The position numbers and the translations under genes are program-made. The notes beneath the pieces are model-generated. The model had not been told where the DNA came from. It saw only the letters and a list, made by a program, of their open reading frames with translations, and made no database searches. From Planctomyces sp. SH-PL62 (lineage in GTDB: Bacteria > Planctomycetota > Planctomycetia > Planctomycetales > Planctomycetaceae), in assembly GCA_945905295.1 (NCBI GenBank), contig CAMDPX010000003.1:1-64000 (forward strand): a stretch of DNA of 64,000 nucleotides. The letters run 5' to 3'. Shown one piece after another: positions 25,007 through 32,584 of the stretch (its first letter is position 1; each line of letters opens with the position of its first letter).

Positions 25007-26041
25007 TTACGCCACGAGGGCCAGCGACAGGAGTTGGGCCACCTTGTAGTCGGCATCAGCACGATCAGCAGCGAACGTGATTCGTTGCGTGAGCCGCGTC
25101 AGTGCATCGACCAACGCGAAGATCGTGAACCCGCCCTGGGCACGGGCAATTTCCATCGCATCCTTGATGTAATGCTGAGGAATCCCGTGCTTGACGAGTT
25201 CTTTCGCAACCTCGTCAGAATCAGAACCAAGTTGCGTTTGCATCGCCTTCTTGAGGACGTCCGCAAACTGGTCGCGGCGAGCATCTCGCTTGGCAATCAG
25301 GGCTTCGATGTGCCGACGAATCTCCAGCAAGCCGTCACGGACGTTGGCCGTGTGCTTGCGAGAGAACTCGACGACTTGCACCGCGTCCCACACGATGTGG
25401 TTCTGACAGACGCGCTGGAACCAGAACGACTGCATGCCGAGCGAACGGCGGCCGACTTCCGAGTTCCAAACGAAAAATCCCGGCGCGAACGACTCGCCGT
25501 CGATGTCGATCCAGCCAGTCGGGTCGATGAGGAAGCAGAACATGTCCTGCTCGCCGCAATACAACCCGGTCCCGCCGTTGACGGCAATTTGTGGCGGAGT
25601 GAAGTCTGTCGCCACGTCCCGAATCATCTCGATCAGTTCCGAATTCCACAGCCGCGTGTAGGCCACTCCATGAACGGAGCGCACCGTCTGGCCGGTCGTC
25701 AAAATTTGGACCGGCTTATCGGCGTGAGGCAGCGTGTCGCGAAAAGCCATCGTCGCCGTTTCCGGTTGGAAGCGGTTGATGGTCTCCTTGCTGACGCCAG
25801 AAAGTCGGCAAACTTGACTGAACGACCAGTCGTTCAATCCCACCGAATCTCCCTTGTCGAGTGTGAGCCGCAGCTCGCCGTCCGACACCTGGGGTTGCAG
25901 AGTGTGTGGCATTTGCCACACGTCGGATGAGTACTGCCGTTCCTGCCGACAATGGTCGTGCAGGTCTTTGAGCGTCGCAAAGGCTTCGTCCGGACCTCGC
26001 CGGTACAGCTCGCGGTTGGCTCGATTCAAAGTCGTCATCAT
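25007..26041 (-). CDS. DUF932 family (phage/plasmid-like) protein
   Basis: A 344-residue DUF932 / plasmid-like protein. Residues 1-47 (RANRELYRRGPDEAFATLKD ... HTLQPQ) are shared with the gene at 26210-26821. The DUF932 core follows: LNDWSFSQVCRLSGV, VRSVHGVAYTRLWNSELIEM, then GGTGLYCGEQDMFCFLID and FFVWNSEVGRRSLGMQSFWF. DUF932 proteins occur on phages, plasmids and near CRISPR or anti-defence loci; their function is not established. GAGGAG lies just before the paired ATGs at 26041 and 26038. Confidence 0.85.
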   Translation of the reverse strand: MMTTLNRANRELYRRGPDEAFATLKDLHDHCRQERQYSSDVWQMPHTLQPQVSDGELRLTLDKGDSVGLNDWSFSQVCRLSGVSKETINRFQPETATMAFRDTLPHADKPVQILTTGQTVRSVHGVAYTRLWNSELIEMIRDVATDFTPPQIAVNGGTGLYCGEQDMFCFLIDPTGWIDIDGESFAPGFFVWNSEVGRRSLGMQSFWFQRVCQNHIVWDAVQVVEFSRKHTANVRDGLLEIRRHIEALIAKRDARRDQFADVLKKAMQTQLGSDSDEVAKELVKHGIPQHYIKDAMEIARAQGGFTIFALVDALTRLTQRITFAADRADADYKVAQLLSLALVA

Positions 26042-26156
26042 TCATCTCCTCGTTGCAGAGTTACGGGTGCCAAAGCCACAGCGTCCACCGGCACCCGGCT
26101 GGTGAACGCCAAGACTCTGGCCCGCGAGACGAACGATGACTGTTGTGCGGGCAAAC
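25893..26156 (-). repeat. Duplicated leader plus N-terminal module, copy A
   Basis: About 115 bp of 5' leader and the first ~47 codons of the DUF932 gene. It matches 26673-26945 closely, including the untranslated stretch TGCCAAAGCCACAGCGTCCA (plus-strand sense) and CTCTGGCCCGCGAGACGA. The conservation of the leader as well as the coding part implies a duplicated regulatory-plus-N-terminal cassette. Confidence 0.8.
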
Positions 26157-26209
26157 GAACTCGTCGCAGTACGGGTTATCCCGTCGGACGCTGACGATGT
26201 GGGATGAAG

Positions 26210-26821
26210 TCAGAAAAGTTCGCCTTGTTTGGCCGGACTGCGCGGAGCCGGAGTCACTGTGTCTTGGGAATCGAAATCGGTGTCTTCCGGGTGGTCGTAC
26301 GCCTTGATCGCCGCGACGAGCTTGACACGCATGTCGTCCAAAGCACCGAGCAGCAGATTGATTTGCTCCTGTCCCGTACCGGTGACGACTTCTGCAATCT
26401 CGGAAACGAGTTCGTCGAACTGCTCAGACGCGAGTGTTGAGCAACTGGCGCTTGGAAATACAAACCTCCGAAACTCCAACCGCTCGTTCGCATCGAAGGC
26501 GAGCGGGTCGCGAGCCATGCGGACAAGCTGCGTGTGAACCGTCGTCTGATTGGGTAGCCCGTTCCGCGTGAGCCAACCCAAATCCTCGCGAGTCTCGTCC
26601 AACACGTCTCGGACAACACGCACTTCATCCGCGAGCCGATTCACCGCGTCAGTCAGCCGCTCCAACAGTTGCGGTTGCAGTGTGTGCGGCGGCTGCCACA
26701 CGTTCGAGGAATTCTGCCGTTCCTGCCGACATTGGTCGTGCAAATCCTTGTGTGCCGCAAACGCTTCTTCCGGCCCTCGCCGGGACTGTTCACGGTTCGC
26801 TCGATCTAAATTCGTCTTCAT
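26210..26821 (-). CDS. Unrecognised protein sharing its N-terminus with the DUF932 gene
   Basis: A 203-residue protein. Residues 1-46 nearly repeat the start of the DUF932 protein (LDRANREQSRRGPEEAFA ... CRQERQNSSNVWQPPHTLQP). The remainder is helical: a coiled-coil-like LLERLTDAVNRLADEVRVVR, then DPLAFDANERLEFRRFVF and QEQINLLLGALDDMRVKLVA. AGGAGA precedes ATG 26821. The frame extends further upstream but that part is the duplicated leader, so the shorter start is right. Function unknown. Confidence 0.7.
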   Translation of the reverse strand: MKTNLDRANREQSRRGPEEAFAAHKDLHDQCRQERQNSSNVWQPPHTLQPQLLERLTDAVNRLADEVRVVRDVLDETREDLGWLTRNGLPNQTTVHTQLVRMARDPLAFDANERLEFRRFVFPSASCSTLASEQFDELVSEIAEVVTGTGQEQINLLLGALDDMRVKLVAAIKAYDHPEDTDFDSQDTVTPAPRSPAKQGELF

Positions 26822-26945
26822 CTCGTCTCCTCTCTTCCGAGTTGCGGGTGCCAAAGCCACACCGTTCACCGGCACCCGGCTGGTGAACGACATGACTCTG
26901 GCCCGCGAGACGAGCGATAACGGTTGTATTGGCCAAGCAAAAACG
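26673..26945 (-). repeat. Duplicated leader plus N-terminal module, copy B
   Basis: The counterpart of 25893-26156. It covers the 5' leader (26822-26945) and the first ~47 codons of the gene at 26210-26821. Confidence 0.8.
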
Positions 26946-27254
26946 TCGGCGATCAATAACCTTCTGAGGGCACCACCGCCTACTCGGTTGACGAGCCGGT
27001 CTCTCGGCACCACGTCAAGCGAGTGGCGGTTGCATGACTACCCGTATGAAACTGTCAAAAGAGCGAACTGAAATTCAGCGGATTCCGTACCACAGTACCA
27101 AAGGATTGTCACGCCGCCTGAGCTTCGTGAATCGGATGAGGTTGATTGCTGAATAATTCTGCAAAGTTAGTGGTGGCCCGCCGTCGAACTGACGAAAGAC
27201 ACTTCGCCCGTAGACCGAATCATCCGTTATTGCGTCAGTGTCGAGCACTGAGCT
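26946..27254. other. Intergenic region inside the element
   Basis: About 310 bp between the duplicated leader and the recombinase remnant. I see no gene, RNA or strong hairpin. The promoter for the leftward accessory genes may lie here. Confidence 0.35.
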
Positions 27255-27903
27255 TTATTCGTCACCCTCGACTTCGGCAATGAGGAGATTGGCTTTGTAC
27301 TCAGTGGCGTAGAACTCCACTGGCGGATTCGTCAGCGTTCCGTTCCCAGCAAAATGAAGTAGATCTTTGAGGGCCTGAAACATTTCGGGGGCCTTGGCCA
27401 ATCAGAATGCCGATCACGGCGAAGTCTCGTCGTCCGACATCGTGGGTCGCATCTATGCTTTTCAACAATCGCCGCGCGTGCTCGACGGAAATCTCCGGAG
27501 TCTTGCCTTCGACCACTTGATACCGCTCGCTGCGAACTGAGAGCGCCGGATTCAGGATGATGACGTGTCGCAGCACGAGTTCGTCAAAGAAGCGCCGCAG
27601 AGCAGCGAGATGCAGCTTGCGCGTCGGAAGCGAGACCGCCAGACCATCCAGATATCGCCCGACCTCTCCCGGTGTGATTTGAGCAAGTTCGCGCTCGTGG
27701 AGCCGGCACCAGTCTGAAAACCGGCGGACGGCGTGCAGATAAGCTTTCCGCGTGTAGGGATTGCGAATCCGTCCGAAGAGGAATTCTTCAAAGGCAAATC
27801 TCGCCCCATCACCGGCGCGGCGAATCAAGTCCGGCAACTCACTCAATTCCGAACTCGTTGCAACGTCGCTGCGATTCCTGATCATCAAACTTCGTTCGTC
27901 CAT
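27255..27903 (-). pseudogene. Truncated tyrosine recombinase (XerC/D-like) fused to a foreign tail
   Basis: ATG 27903 has AGGAGG just upstream. The first ~170 codons encode the SAM-like core-binding domain of a XerC/D-type recombinase (FGRIRNPYTRKAYLHAVRRF, LHLAALRRFFDELV) and the first strand of the catalytic domain (DFAVIGILI). None of the catalytic R-H-R-Y residues follow. One frame ends at 27301; the other continues to 27255 as QALKDLLHFAGNGTLTNPPV ... LLIAEVEGDE, which looks like the end of an unrelated small protein. A deletion has removed the catalytic domain. Confidence 0.75.
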
Positions 27904-27939
27904 TGACCTCCTTGCTTGGTCCAACAGTTGGCCGCCATG

Positions 27940-28488
27940 TCACAGTCCAGGTGTCCCGGCAGCGTCCTGCCAGTATTGCGGATGACGCACAAGGGCCACG
28001 GAGCGGTAATTGAAGACGGTGGTTTCTCGAAGCAGTCGCTCATAGGCAATTCGCCAAGTCTCCGTTTCCGAGAAAACGATCAAACCTTGGCCCAGCAAAG
28101 CGCAGCACGTCACCGTCTCGTCAAGGCTCTGTAACGCCAATTCCCGAAACACGACATTGCGGCGCTGGCTGATGCGCAGCATTTGCCGTGACATCCGCTG
28201 GTATCGGTCGAAGACCTCTGTGTCCTGCGAGAGATGAAACGGCGTGTCGAGAAGTCCAAGGGCACTCTCGTCGTCAGCAACCTTCCGATGCAGAAGAATC
28301 CCCACGACGAAGGTGAGCATGTTTCCCAGCCACAGAGTCTGAAACCATTCGGCACCGATCCAAGCAACGACAACGGTGCCGACAATTCCCATTGCCACGG
28401 CAATGACCGGAACAAGATTCTTGAGTTGATGTTGGTGATCACGGAGCATGGCCTGACGGTACGACAGAATCGGCTTGGCAGCAAGCAA
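27940..28488 (-). CDS. Small membrane protein with two N-terminal transmembrane segments
   Basis: A 182-residue protein. Two hydrophobic segments (about 27-45 VPVIAVAMGIVGTVVVAWIG and 50-66) are followed by a soluble, helical domain (VFDRYQRMSRQMLRISQRRN, IVFSETETWRIAYERLLRET, then YRSVALVRHPQYW). I do not recognise a named family; the arrangement resembles membrane-anchored effector or sensor proteins of islands. It ends 37 bp before the recombinase remnant. Confidence 0.6.
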   Translation of the reverse strand: MLAAKPILSYRQAMLRDHQHQLKNLVPVIAVAMGIVGTVVVAWIGAEWFQTLWLGNMLTFVVGILLHRKVADDESALGLLDTPFHLSQDTEVFDRYQRMSRQMLRISQRRNVVFRELALQSLDETVTCCALLGQGLIVFSETETWRIAYERLLRETTVFNYRSVALVRHPQYWQDAAGTPGL

Positions 28489-28964
28489 ATCAAAAAACGT
28501 CAGTGATCACGACGGGTTAGCTGAAGTGCTCGACATCACAATGAGCTGAACCCACAGAAAACCGCATTCAGGAAACAGTCACTCGCCGGGCCAGCCCGAC
28601 GCGGCCATGTACCGGTGGGGCCTGCTGTTTCTGAATGTCCTTGTGAAAGCGGTGCGTTTCTGGCACTTTGGCTTCGCTCGGTGAAGCGGAGGCAGGCTCT
28701 GCGGGGACGCAACCTGACCGAGGAATAGCCGAGTCGAAGCGTCGGAGTTGCTCTGCGCGGGATGGCCGGAGTGGAGTGGTTTTTGGAACTGCCTCACTCC
28801 GGCCTGTTTTGTGTGTTCTCAACGATGGTTTTGCCTCGCGGTCAGGCATCTTCTTTCGACCGCACCTCCCCGCGACTGTTTTTCCCCGTGAACTCCGATG
28901 CGAGCTATGCCTCAGAAAATCCAACGCGAATCAACAAGGCGAATCCGTCGTTCGGCATGTCACA
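28489..28964. other. Intergenic region, possible gene remnants
   Basis: About 476 bp. Open frames exist on both strands (for example 28568-28924 minus), but they are rich in Arg/Pro/Ser with no ribosome-binding site or recognisable domain. I treat it as non-coding. Confidence 0.4.
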
Positions 28965-29396
28965 TCAGCACCGCTGGCTGTGGTTATCGGTGCTCTGTGG
29001 GACGGCATCCAGGTGTTGTTCGATGTGTTGTCGCAAAGTTGCCAGCCGTTCCCGGAGTTGGTCGATCTGCCCCGCGCCCCGATTTGGCATCGACCGCTGC
29101 TGTGCGACACGCTGCTCTAGCGCAGCGACCTCACGCAGCCAAGCCTCTCCTGGCGGGGGAAACTTTGTCGGTATGGGCCGCACGCTGACGGAATTGACCT
29201 TCTCGTTGAGTTTGTTGCCTTCCTGTTCGACATCTTTGGTGACATCGGGAGGAGGCTTATTGGGCACTTCGGCAGTCTTTTCCACGAGCTTGAATGCGGC
29301 GAAAAACAACAACGGAACTGTGCCCAACAGAATCAGCGCATGCAGCAGATCCTGATGTCCTTTGCGTGACGGCGGGCTTGCCAGTTGATCGTTCAT
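28965..29396 (-). CDS. Single-pass membrane protein with coiled-coil tail
   Basis: A 143-residue protein. A hydrophobic segment at about 20-36 (ALILLGTVPLLFFAAFKLV) is followed by a Pro-rich linker and a helical region (EVAALEQRVAQQR ... IDQLRERLATLRQHIEQHL) predicted to coil. It lies 16 bp after the gene at 29413-30030 in the same direction. No family recognised; a membrane-anchored partner of that gene is possible. Confidence 0.6.
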   Translation of the reverse strand: MNDQLASPPSRKGHQDLLHALILLGTVPLLFFAAFKLVEKTAEVPNKPPPDVTKDVEQEGNKLNEKVNSVSVRPIPTKFPPPGEAWLREVAALEQRVAQQRSMPNRGAGQIDQLRERLATLRQHIEQHLDAVPQSTDNHSQRC

Positions 29397-29412
29397 GATG
29401 CGGTGTGCGCGG

Positions 29413-30030
29413 TTAAGGGGACAGGAGTTTGGCGTCCATCATGGCTTCGCCGTGGCGGCGGAGAAACTCCTGAATGGCCTTGAGCTGTCGAATGATTTCC
29501 GGCTTCTGAACAGCAAATTCCCAGATGCTGCCATCGGGAAAGGAGCCTTGTGGGCGGTCACTTCGCCCATTAGACCGGTCGACGCGTCCCAGGTAATAGA
29601 GGATTTCCAGCCCTTTGAGATCGTCTTCTAGGGCACCGACGCGAAGTAGGGCGAGCGCCGTGACTGCTGCCAGCAATGACGACAACGCTCCCTCATCTTC
29701 GATCGAATCTTGAACCGTAACTCCTAACGAGTCGGTAGGCACACGTTCCAGCATCACCGAAAAACTCTCTTCATCTGAGTTGGAAGCAACACCGATCGGT
29801 ACATCGTCTGAGCCGATCTGGATTGACCCCGCTGCAATCGTCCGTCGAACTGGGGCAACGACCAAGAACCGTACCACGTTCGACGCACCGTCTGCGGAAT
29901 CCAACTCGATCCGCATGAGTACTGGTTCGCTCAGCTCTTCGTTTAGCCGGCAGATAATCTCACACAGACCACCGTCCCGATGACCGATATGCCTTTGGTG
30001 AATCGTTTTTTTCCCGATCATATGTCGCAA
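29413..30030 (-). CDS. Unrecognised protein, probably the C-terminal part of a frameshifted gene
   Basis: A frame of 205 codons: ICRLNEELSEPVLMRIELDS, VVRFLVVAPVRRT, then a helical C-terminus (QLKAIQEFLRRHGEAMMDAK). The N-terminal start is weak and overlaps 29960-30211 at an A7 run (minus strand, 30006-30012). A -1 shift there would join the two frames into a ~265-residue protein. I do not recognise the domain. Confidence 0.55.
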   Translation of the reverse strand: MRHMIGKKTIHQRHIGHRDGGLCEIICRLNEELSEPVLMRIELDSADGASNVVRFLVVAPVRRTIAAGSIQIGSDDVPIGVASNSDEESFSVMLERVPTDSLGVTVQDSIEDEGALSSLLAAVTALALLRVGALEDDLKGLEILYYLGRVDRSNGRSDRPQGSFPDGSIWEFAVQKPEIIRQLKAIQEFLRRHGEAMMDAKLLSP

Positions 30031-30211
30031 AGAAAATGCTCAAGACCTCCTGCACGATGTCGTCCACATCATTCGATCGGCCAATCTCGCGACTAACTAT
30101 CGCTCCCACATATCGACAAGCCGCGCAGGAGAACGCCTTCGCCGCATCACCGTCTTGGCGCCCAAGCTGACACCAGACCTCATAGAGCGCATTGATCTCA
30201 GTTTCTGACAT
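29960..30211 (-). CDS. Sigma-70 region 2-like N-terminal fragment
   Basis: An 83-codon frame. GRQDGDAAKAFSCAACRYVG followed by SNDVDDIVQEVLSIFFATYD resembles region 2 of ECF-type sigma factors (the D-D-x-V-Q-E-V-F motif). It loses similarity after YDREK, at GGGAAAAAAACG. It is either a decayed sigma factor or the first part of a protein made by frameshifting into 29413-30030. The -10-recognition helix and region 4 are not seen in either frame. Confidence 0.5.
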   Translation of the reverse strand: MSETEINALYEVWCQLGRQDGDAAKAFSCAACRYVGAIVSREIGRSNDVDDIVQEVLSIFFATYDREKNDSPKAYRSSGRWSV

Positions 30212-30763
30212 CGGCCTACCTCATTCGATTCTCTGGTCGTCTGCCGCTGCAAAACGCACTACAAACTACTGATACGGGCAACCCAAAAAGCGCATCTCAG
30301 AATCCGCCAAAGATTTCCCAAGACCTCAAAAAGTGTGTCGATTGAGGTGCTGGATCACGGTCGGACAATTCCCCATGAGCTTCTCGACCTGTTGCCAGTC
30401 GCCGTCGCTTCCTTGCCCCAGTGTATTCACTTCCGCGGCGCTTCGACCACTTTGAAGACTTGCAGAGTTGATTACCGTCAAGATGCGGTGCTCAATGTTT
30501 CAAAGACAGTCTGAGCCACTTTCTTGGGCGGCCGAAGGGAGGCTAGATTGAACGAACGCGTCCGCCGGTGGAGGAGTTCTCTGCATACGCTCGCCCGCTT
30601 ACACCCTCGCCTACCCGGCCCAGAGTTTTGTTGTTCGATTCCGGAAGGGCCTCGTCAACTTCCTTCTCTTCGCCAATACCCCTTGGGCGGATAAGAAGAG
30701 CCAGTTTGACGGAACGCAAAGGTTCGTCCATAATGCCTCCAGATAAATTGAACTGGTGGTAAA
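30212..30763. other. Intergenic region before the AbiE operon
   Basis: About 550 bp. A 62-codon minus-strand frame (30543-30731) has a GGAGG near its ATG but no recognisable content. The AbiE promoter and its operator, which AbiEi usually autoregulates, should be in the last ~100 bp; I found no clear inverted repeat. Confidence 0.4.
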
Positions 30764-31384
30764 ATGGCCGCTGCAAATCTCGACCTCAGCGTTGTTGAAC
30801 GTGCGAAATCTGTCTTCCGAAAGCAGGGCGGCCTGCTGCGCATGGCGCAGGCCGTTCGGGCTGGGATTCATCGCGACACGCTGCGCGTCATGGTGAAGCA
30901 AGGGGACTTGGAAAAGATCAGCCGAGGACTCTACCAGCTTGTTGGTGCTCCGCTCCCCTCGCATCCCGATTTGGCAGTCGTGGCGGCGAAGGTGCCCGAA
31001 GGGGTGATCTGCCTCATTTCGGCGCTCGCATTTCACGAGCTGACCACGCAGATTCCTCACGAGGTCTATCTCGCGATTGATCGCAATTCCGAACCACCGC
31101 GAATTGACTATCCGCCCGTCCGCACCTTTCGCTTCAGCGGTTCGGCATACAGTGAGGGCATCGAAACGCACAACATTGGCCCCGTGACACTTCGCGTGTA
31201 TTCTCGCGAGAAGACGCTCGCGGATTGTTTCAAGTTCCGAAACAAGATCGGACTCGACACCTGCCTGGAGGCACTCCGCGCCTATCGCCAGCAACGCCGG
31301 TTCGATTCCGACGCCATTCTCCGATTTGCCGCTGTCTGCCGCGTCACGAATGTCATGCGCCCCTATGTCGAGTCCGTCCTGTGA
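30764..31384 (+). CDS. abiEi: Type IV antitoxin, AbiEi family
   Basis: A 206-residue AbiEi-type antitoxin. The N-terminal winged helix is visible (GGLLRMAQAVRAGIHRDTLR, LEKISRGLYQL), followed by the antitoxin domain (AKVPEGVICLISALAFHEL, VYSREKTLADCFKFRNKIGL). AbiEi binds its own promoter and neutralises AbiEii without binding it directly. Its TGA overlaps the GTG of abiEii. Together they could stabilise the element or give phage defence. Confidence 0.9.
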   Translation: MAAANLDLSVVERAKSVFRKQGGLLRMAQAVRAGIHRDTLRVMVKQGDLEKISRGLYQLVGAPLPSHPDLAVVAAKVPEGVICLISALAFHELTTQIPHEVYLAIDRNSEPPRIDYPPVRTFRFSGSAYSEGIETHNIGPVTLRVYSREKTLADCFKFRNKIGLDTCLEALRAYRQQRRFDSDAILRFAAVCRVTNVMRPYVESVL

Positions 31385-32307
31385 AGAATCGCACGATCAA
31401 GAATCTTCCGGCTTCGATTCGGCAACGACTGCTCCAGGTCGCGAAGTCTTCTGGGCGACCGTTTCAGGAAGTCCTCCAGTATTACGCGATGGAGCGATTC
31501 CTGTATCGGCTGAGCGTTTCGAAGCACGTGGATAAGTTCGTACTGAAAGGGGCGTTGATGCTGACTGCTTGGGGAGCGTCCTCGATCCGTCCGACCAGAG
31601 ACATTGATTTGCTCGGTCATTTGCCAAACCAAGTCGATGAACTCGTGAAGGTCGTCCACGACGTGTGCGTTCAAGACGTGGAGCCGGATGCACTCGTCTT
31701 TGATCTCGCCAGCATTACGGGCAGAGTGATCAAGGAAGACGCTGACTATGAAGGCGTCCGGGTGACGTTCCAGGGATCGCTTCAGAACGTGCCGCTCCCG
31801 ATGCAAATTGATGTAGGGTTCGGCGATGTCGTTTTCCCTGGTGCGTTGGTGACCGAATACCCGACGATTTTGGGACAGGCCGCTCCGAAGCTGCGCGGAT
31901 ATAGTCGAGAATCGGCTGTTGCCGAAAAGTTCGAAGCGATGGTCCAACTCGGCCTTCTGAACAGTCGCATGAAGGACTTCTACGACATCTGGCTGTTGTC
32001 CCGTCAGTTCGACTTCGATGGGGCGACCCTGGCTGAGGCTATCGAAAAGACCTTCACCCATCGCGGCACAACGGTGACGCCAGAGCCAACAGCTTTTTCA
32101 CTGGCCTTCGCAACGGACGGCTCGAAGGTCGCCCAATGGCGAGGATTTCTCCGCAAGATACGGTTCGATGAGGCTCCCCCGGAACTCATCACCGTGTCCG
32201 AAGCGATCCGAAAATTCTTGTCCGCGCCTGCTGCTGCGATTCGTGACGGACAGCCATTCACACAGACTTGGCGTGCGGCTGGCCCTTGGGTTGAACTGAT
32301 GGAGTAG
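31381..32307 (+). CDS. abiEii: Type IV toxin, AbiEii nucleotidyltransferase
   Basis: A 308-residue AbiEii/MenT-like nucleotidyltransferase. The active-site strand reads SIRPTRDIDLLG, with the two Asp of the family, and the C-terminal KDFYDIWLLS motif is present. Members modify tRNA acceptor ends or bind GTP and arrest growth. I chose the GTG at 31381, which overlaps the antitoxin stop (GTGA), over the longer open frame from 31225. The pair sits at the distal end of the element, where it ends close to attR. Confidence 0.9.
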   Translation: MKNRTIKNLPASIRQRLLQVAKSSGRPFQEVLQYYAMERFLYRLSVSKHVDKFVLKGALMLTAWGASSIRPTRDIDLLGHLPNQVDELVKVVHDVCVQDVEPDALVFDLASITGRVIKEDADYEGVRVTFQGSLQNVPLPMQIDVGFGDVVFPGALVTEYPTILGQAAPKLRGYSRESAVAEKFEAMVQLGLLNSRMKDFYDIWLLSRQFDFDGATLAEAIEKTFTHRGTTVTPEPTAFSLAFATDGSKVAQWRGFLRKIRFDEAPPELITVSEAIRKFLSAPAAAIRDGQPFTQTWRAAGPWVELME

Positions 32308-32476
32308 TCGAGCACAATTGGTTGATCGCCGCCCGCACGAAGTCTGGAAGTTGTTCCCAACAGCGGACAAGATGTTGCAAATCTTTGGGCCACGAAAGGC
32401 AGCAACCATCAGTGCAACCAGAAAACTCACCGCATCGCAATTGCCGATCTACGCAGGTGTTGCAATCATCGCACAC
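32258..32476 (-). CDS. Cys-rich segment that becomes the integrase C-terminus on excision
   Basis: A 72-codon frame from the attR core leftwards: CDDCNTCVDRQLRCGEFSGC, then LVRCWEQLPDFVRAAINQL. It has no ribosome-binding site of its own. In the circular form the attP joint places it directly in frame after the integrase codons ...SRPV. The W-x-x-L-P-x-x-x-R-x-A-I pattern resembles the end of other planctomycete recombinase ORFs as I recall them. A second frame over the same DNA reads LVALMVAAF, matching LVALMVAGF in the integrase tail, so the region may contain a frameshifted recombinase remnant. Overlaps the end of abiEii by 50 bp, antisense. Confidence 0.45.
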   Translation of the reverse strand: MCDDCNTCVDRQLRCGEFSGCTDGCCLSWPKDLQHLVRCWEQLPDFVRAAINQLCSTTPSVQPKGQPHAKSV

Positions 32477-32584
32477 CGGTCTTGAAAACCGGCGTGCCCG
32501 TAAGGGTACCGAGGGTTCGAATCCCTCTCTCTCCGCTTTTCGTTTTCGTCAGGCGTTCCCTTTTGCCTTCAAAGCAGCGGAGAT
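32308..32584. other. Right junction of the element
   Basis: The non-coding right end (plus strand). It carries GCAACCATCAGTGCAACCA (32402-32420), one mismatch from 18749-18767 inside the integrase gene, then the attR core and the tRNA-Ser 3' fragment. Confidence 0.6.
32474..32535 (+). other. attR: displaced tRNA-Ser 3' half
   Basis: CACCGGTCTTGAAAACCGGC, then a variable arm and GAGGGTTCGAATCCCTCTCT, ending CTCCG. It contains the anticodon arm, variable arm, T arm and the acceptor 3' strand of tRNA-Ser but no 5' half. The T stem differs from the intact gene but still pairs, as expected of the original host 3' half. Confidence 0.9.

Larger units (their letters stand above)
18532..32473. mobile_element. 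~13.9-kb integrative element in tRNA-Ser
   Basis: Bounded by a 20-bp identical direct repeat CACCGGTCTTGAAAACCGGC (18532-18551 and 32474-32493), the anticodon arm of tRNA-Ser. The complete tRNA and a tyrosine integrase lie at the left end, and a truncated tRNA 3' half lies at the right end, as expected for integration into a tRNA gene. The cargo is mostly leftward and small: an AlpA-like regulator, an MT-A70 methyltransferase, several accessory proteins, DUF932, decayed recombinase and methyltransferase genes, and a rightward AbiE pair. I see no replication, conjugation or capsid gene, so it looks like a satellite or decayed island. The host order before insertion was coaX - tRNA-Ser - Gfo/Idh gene. 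Confidence 0.9.

Noticed and set aside
28568..28924. 118-codon minus-strand frame
   Set aside because: No ribosome-binding site, Arg/Pro/Ser-rich composition and no recognised motif; listed as non-coding.
23087..30211. Prophage structural or conjugation genes in the island
   Set aside because: No capsid, portal, terminase, relaxase or type IV secretion motif was seen in any of the frames.
30543..30731. 62-codon minus-strand ORF with GGAGG before ATG, divergent from abiEi
   Set aside because: The ribosome-binding site may be chance and the protein has no recognisable features; too weak to annotate.
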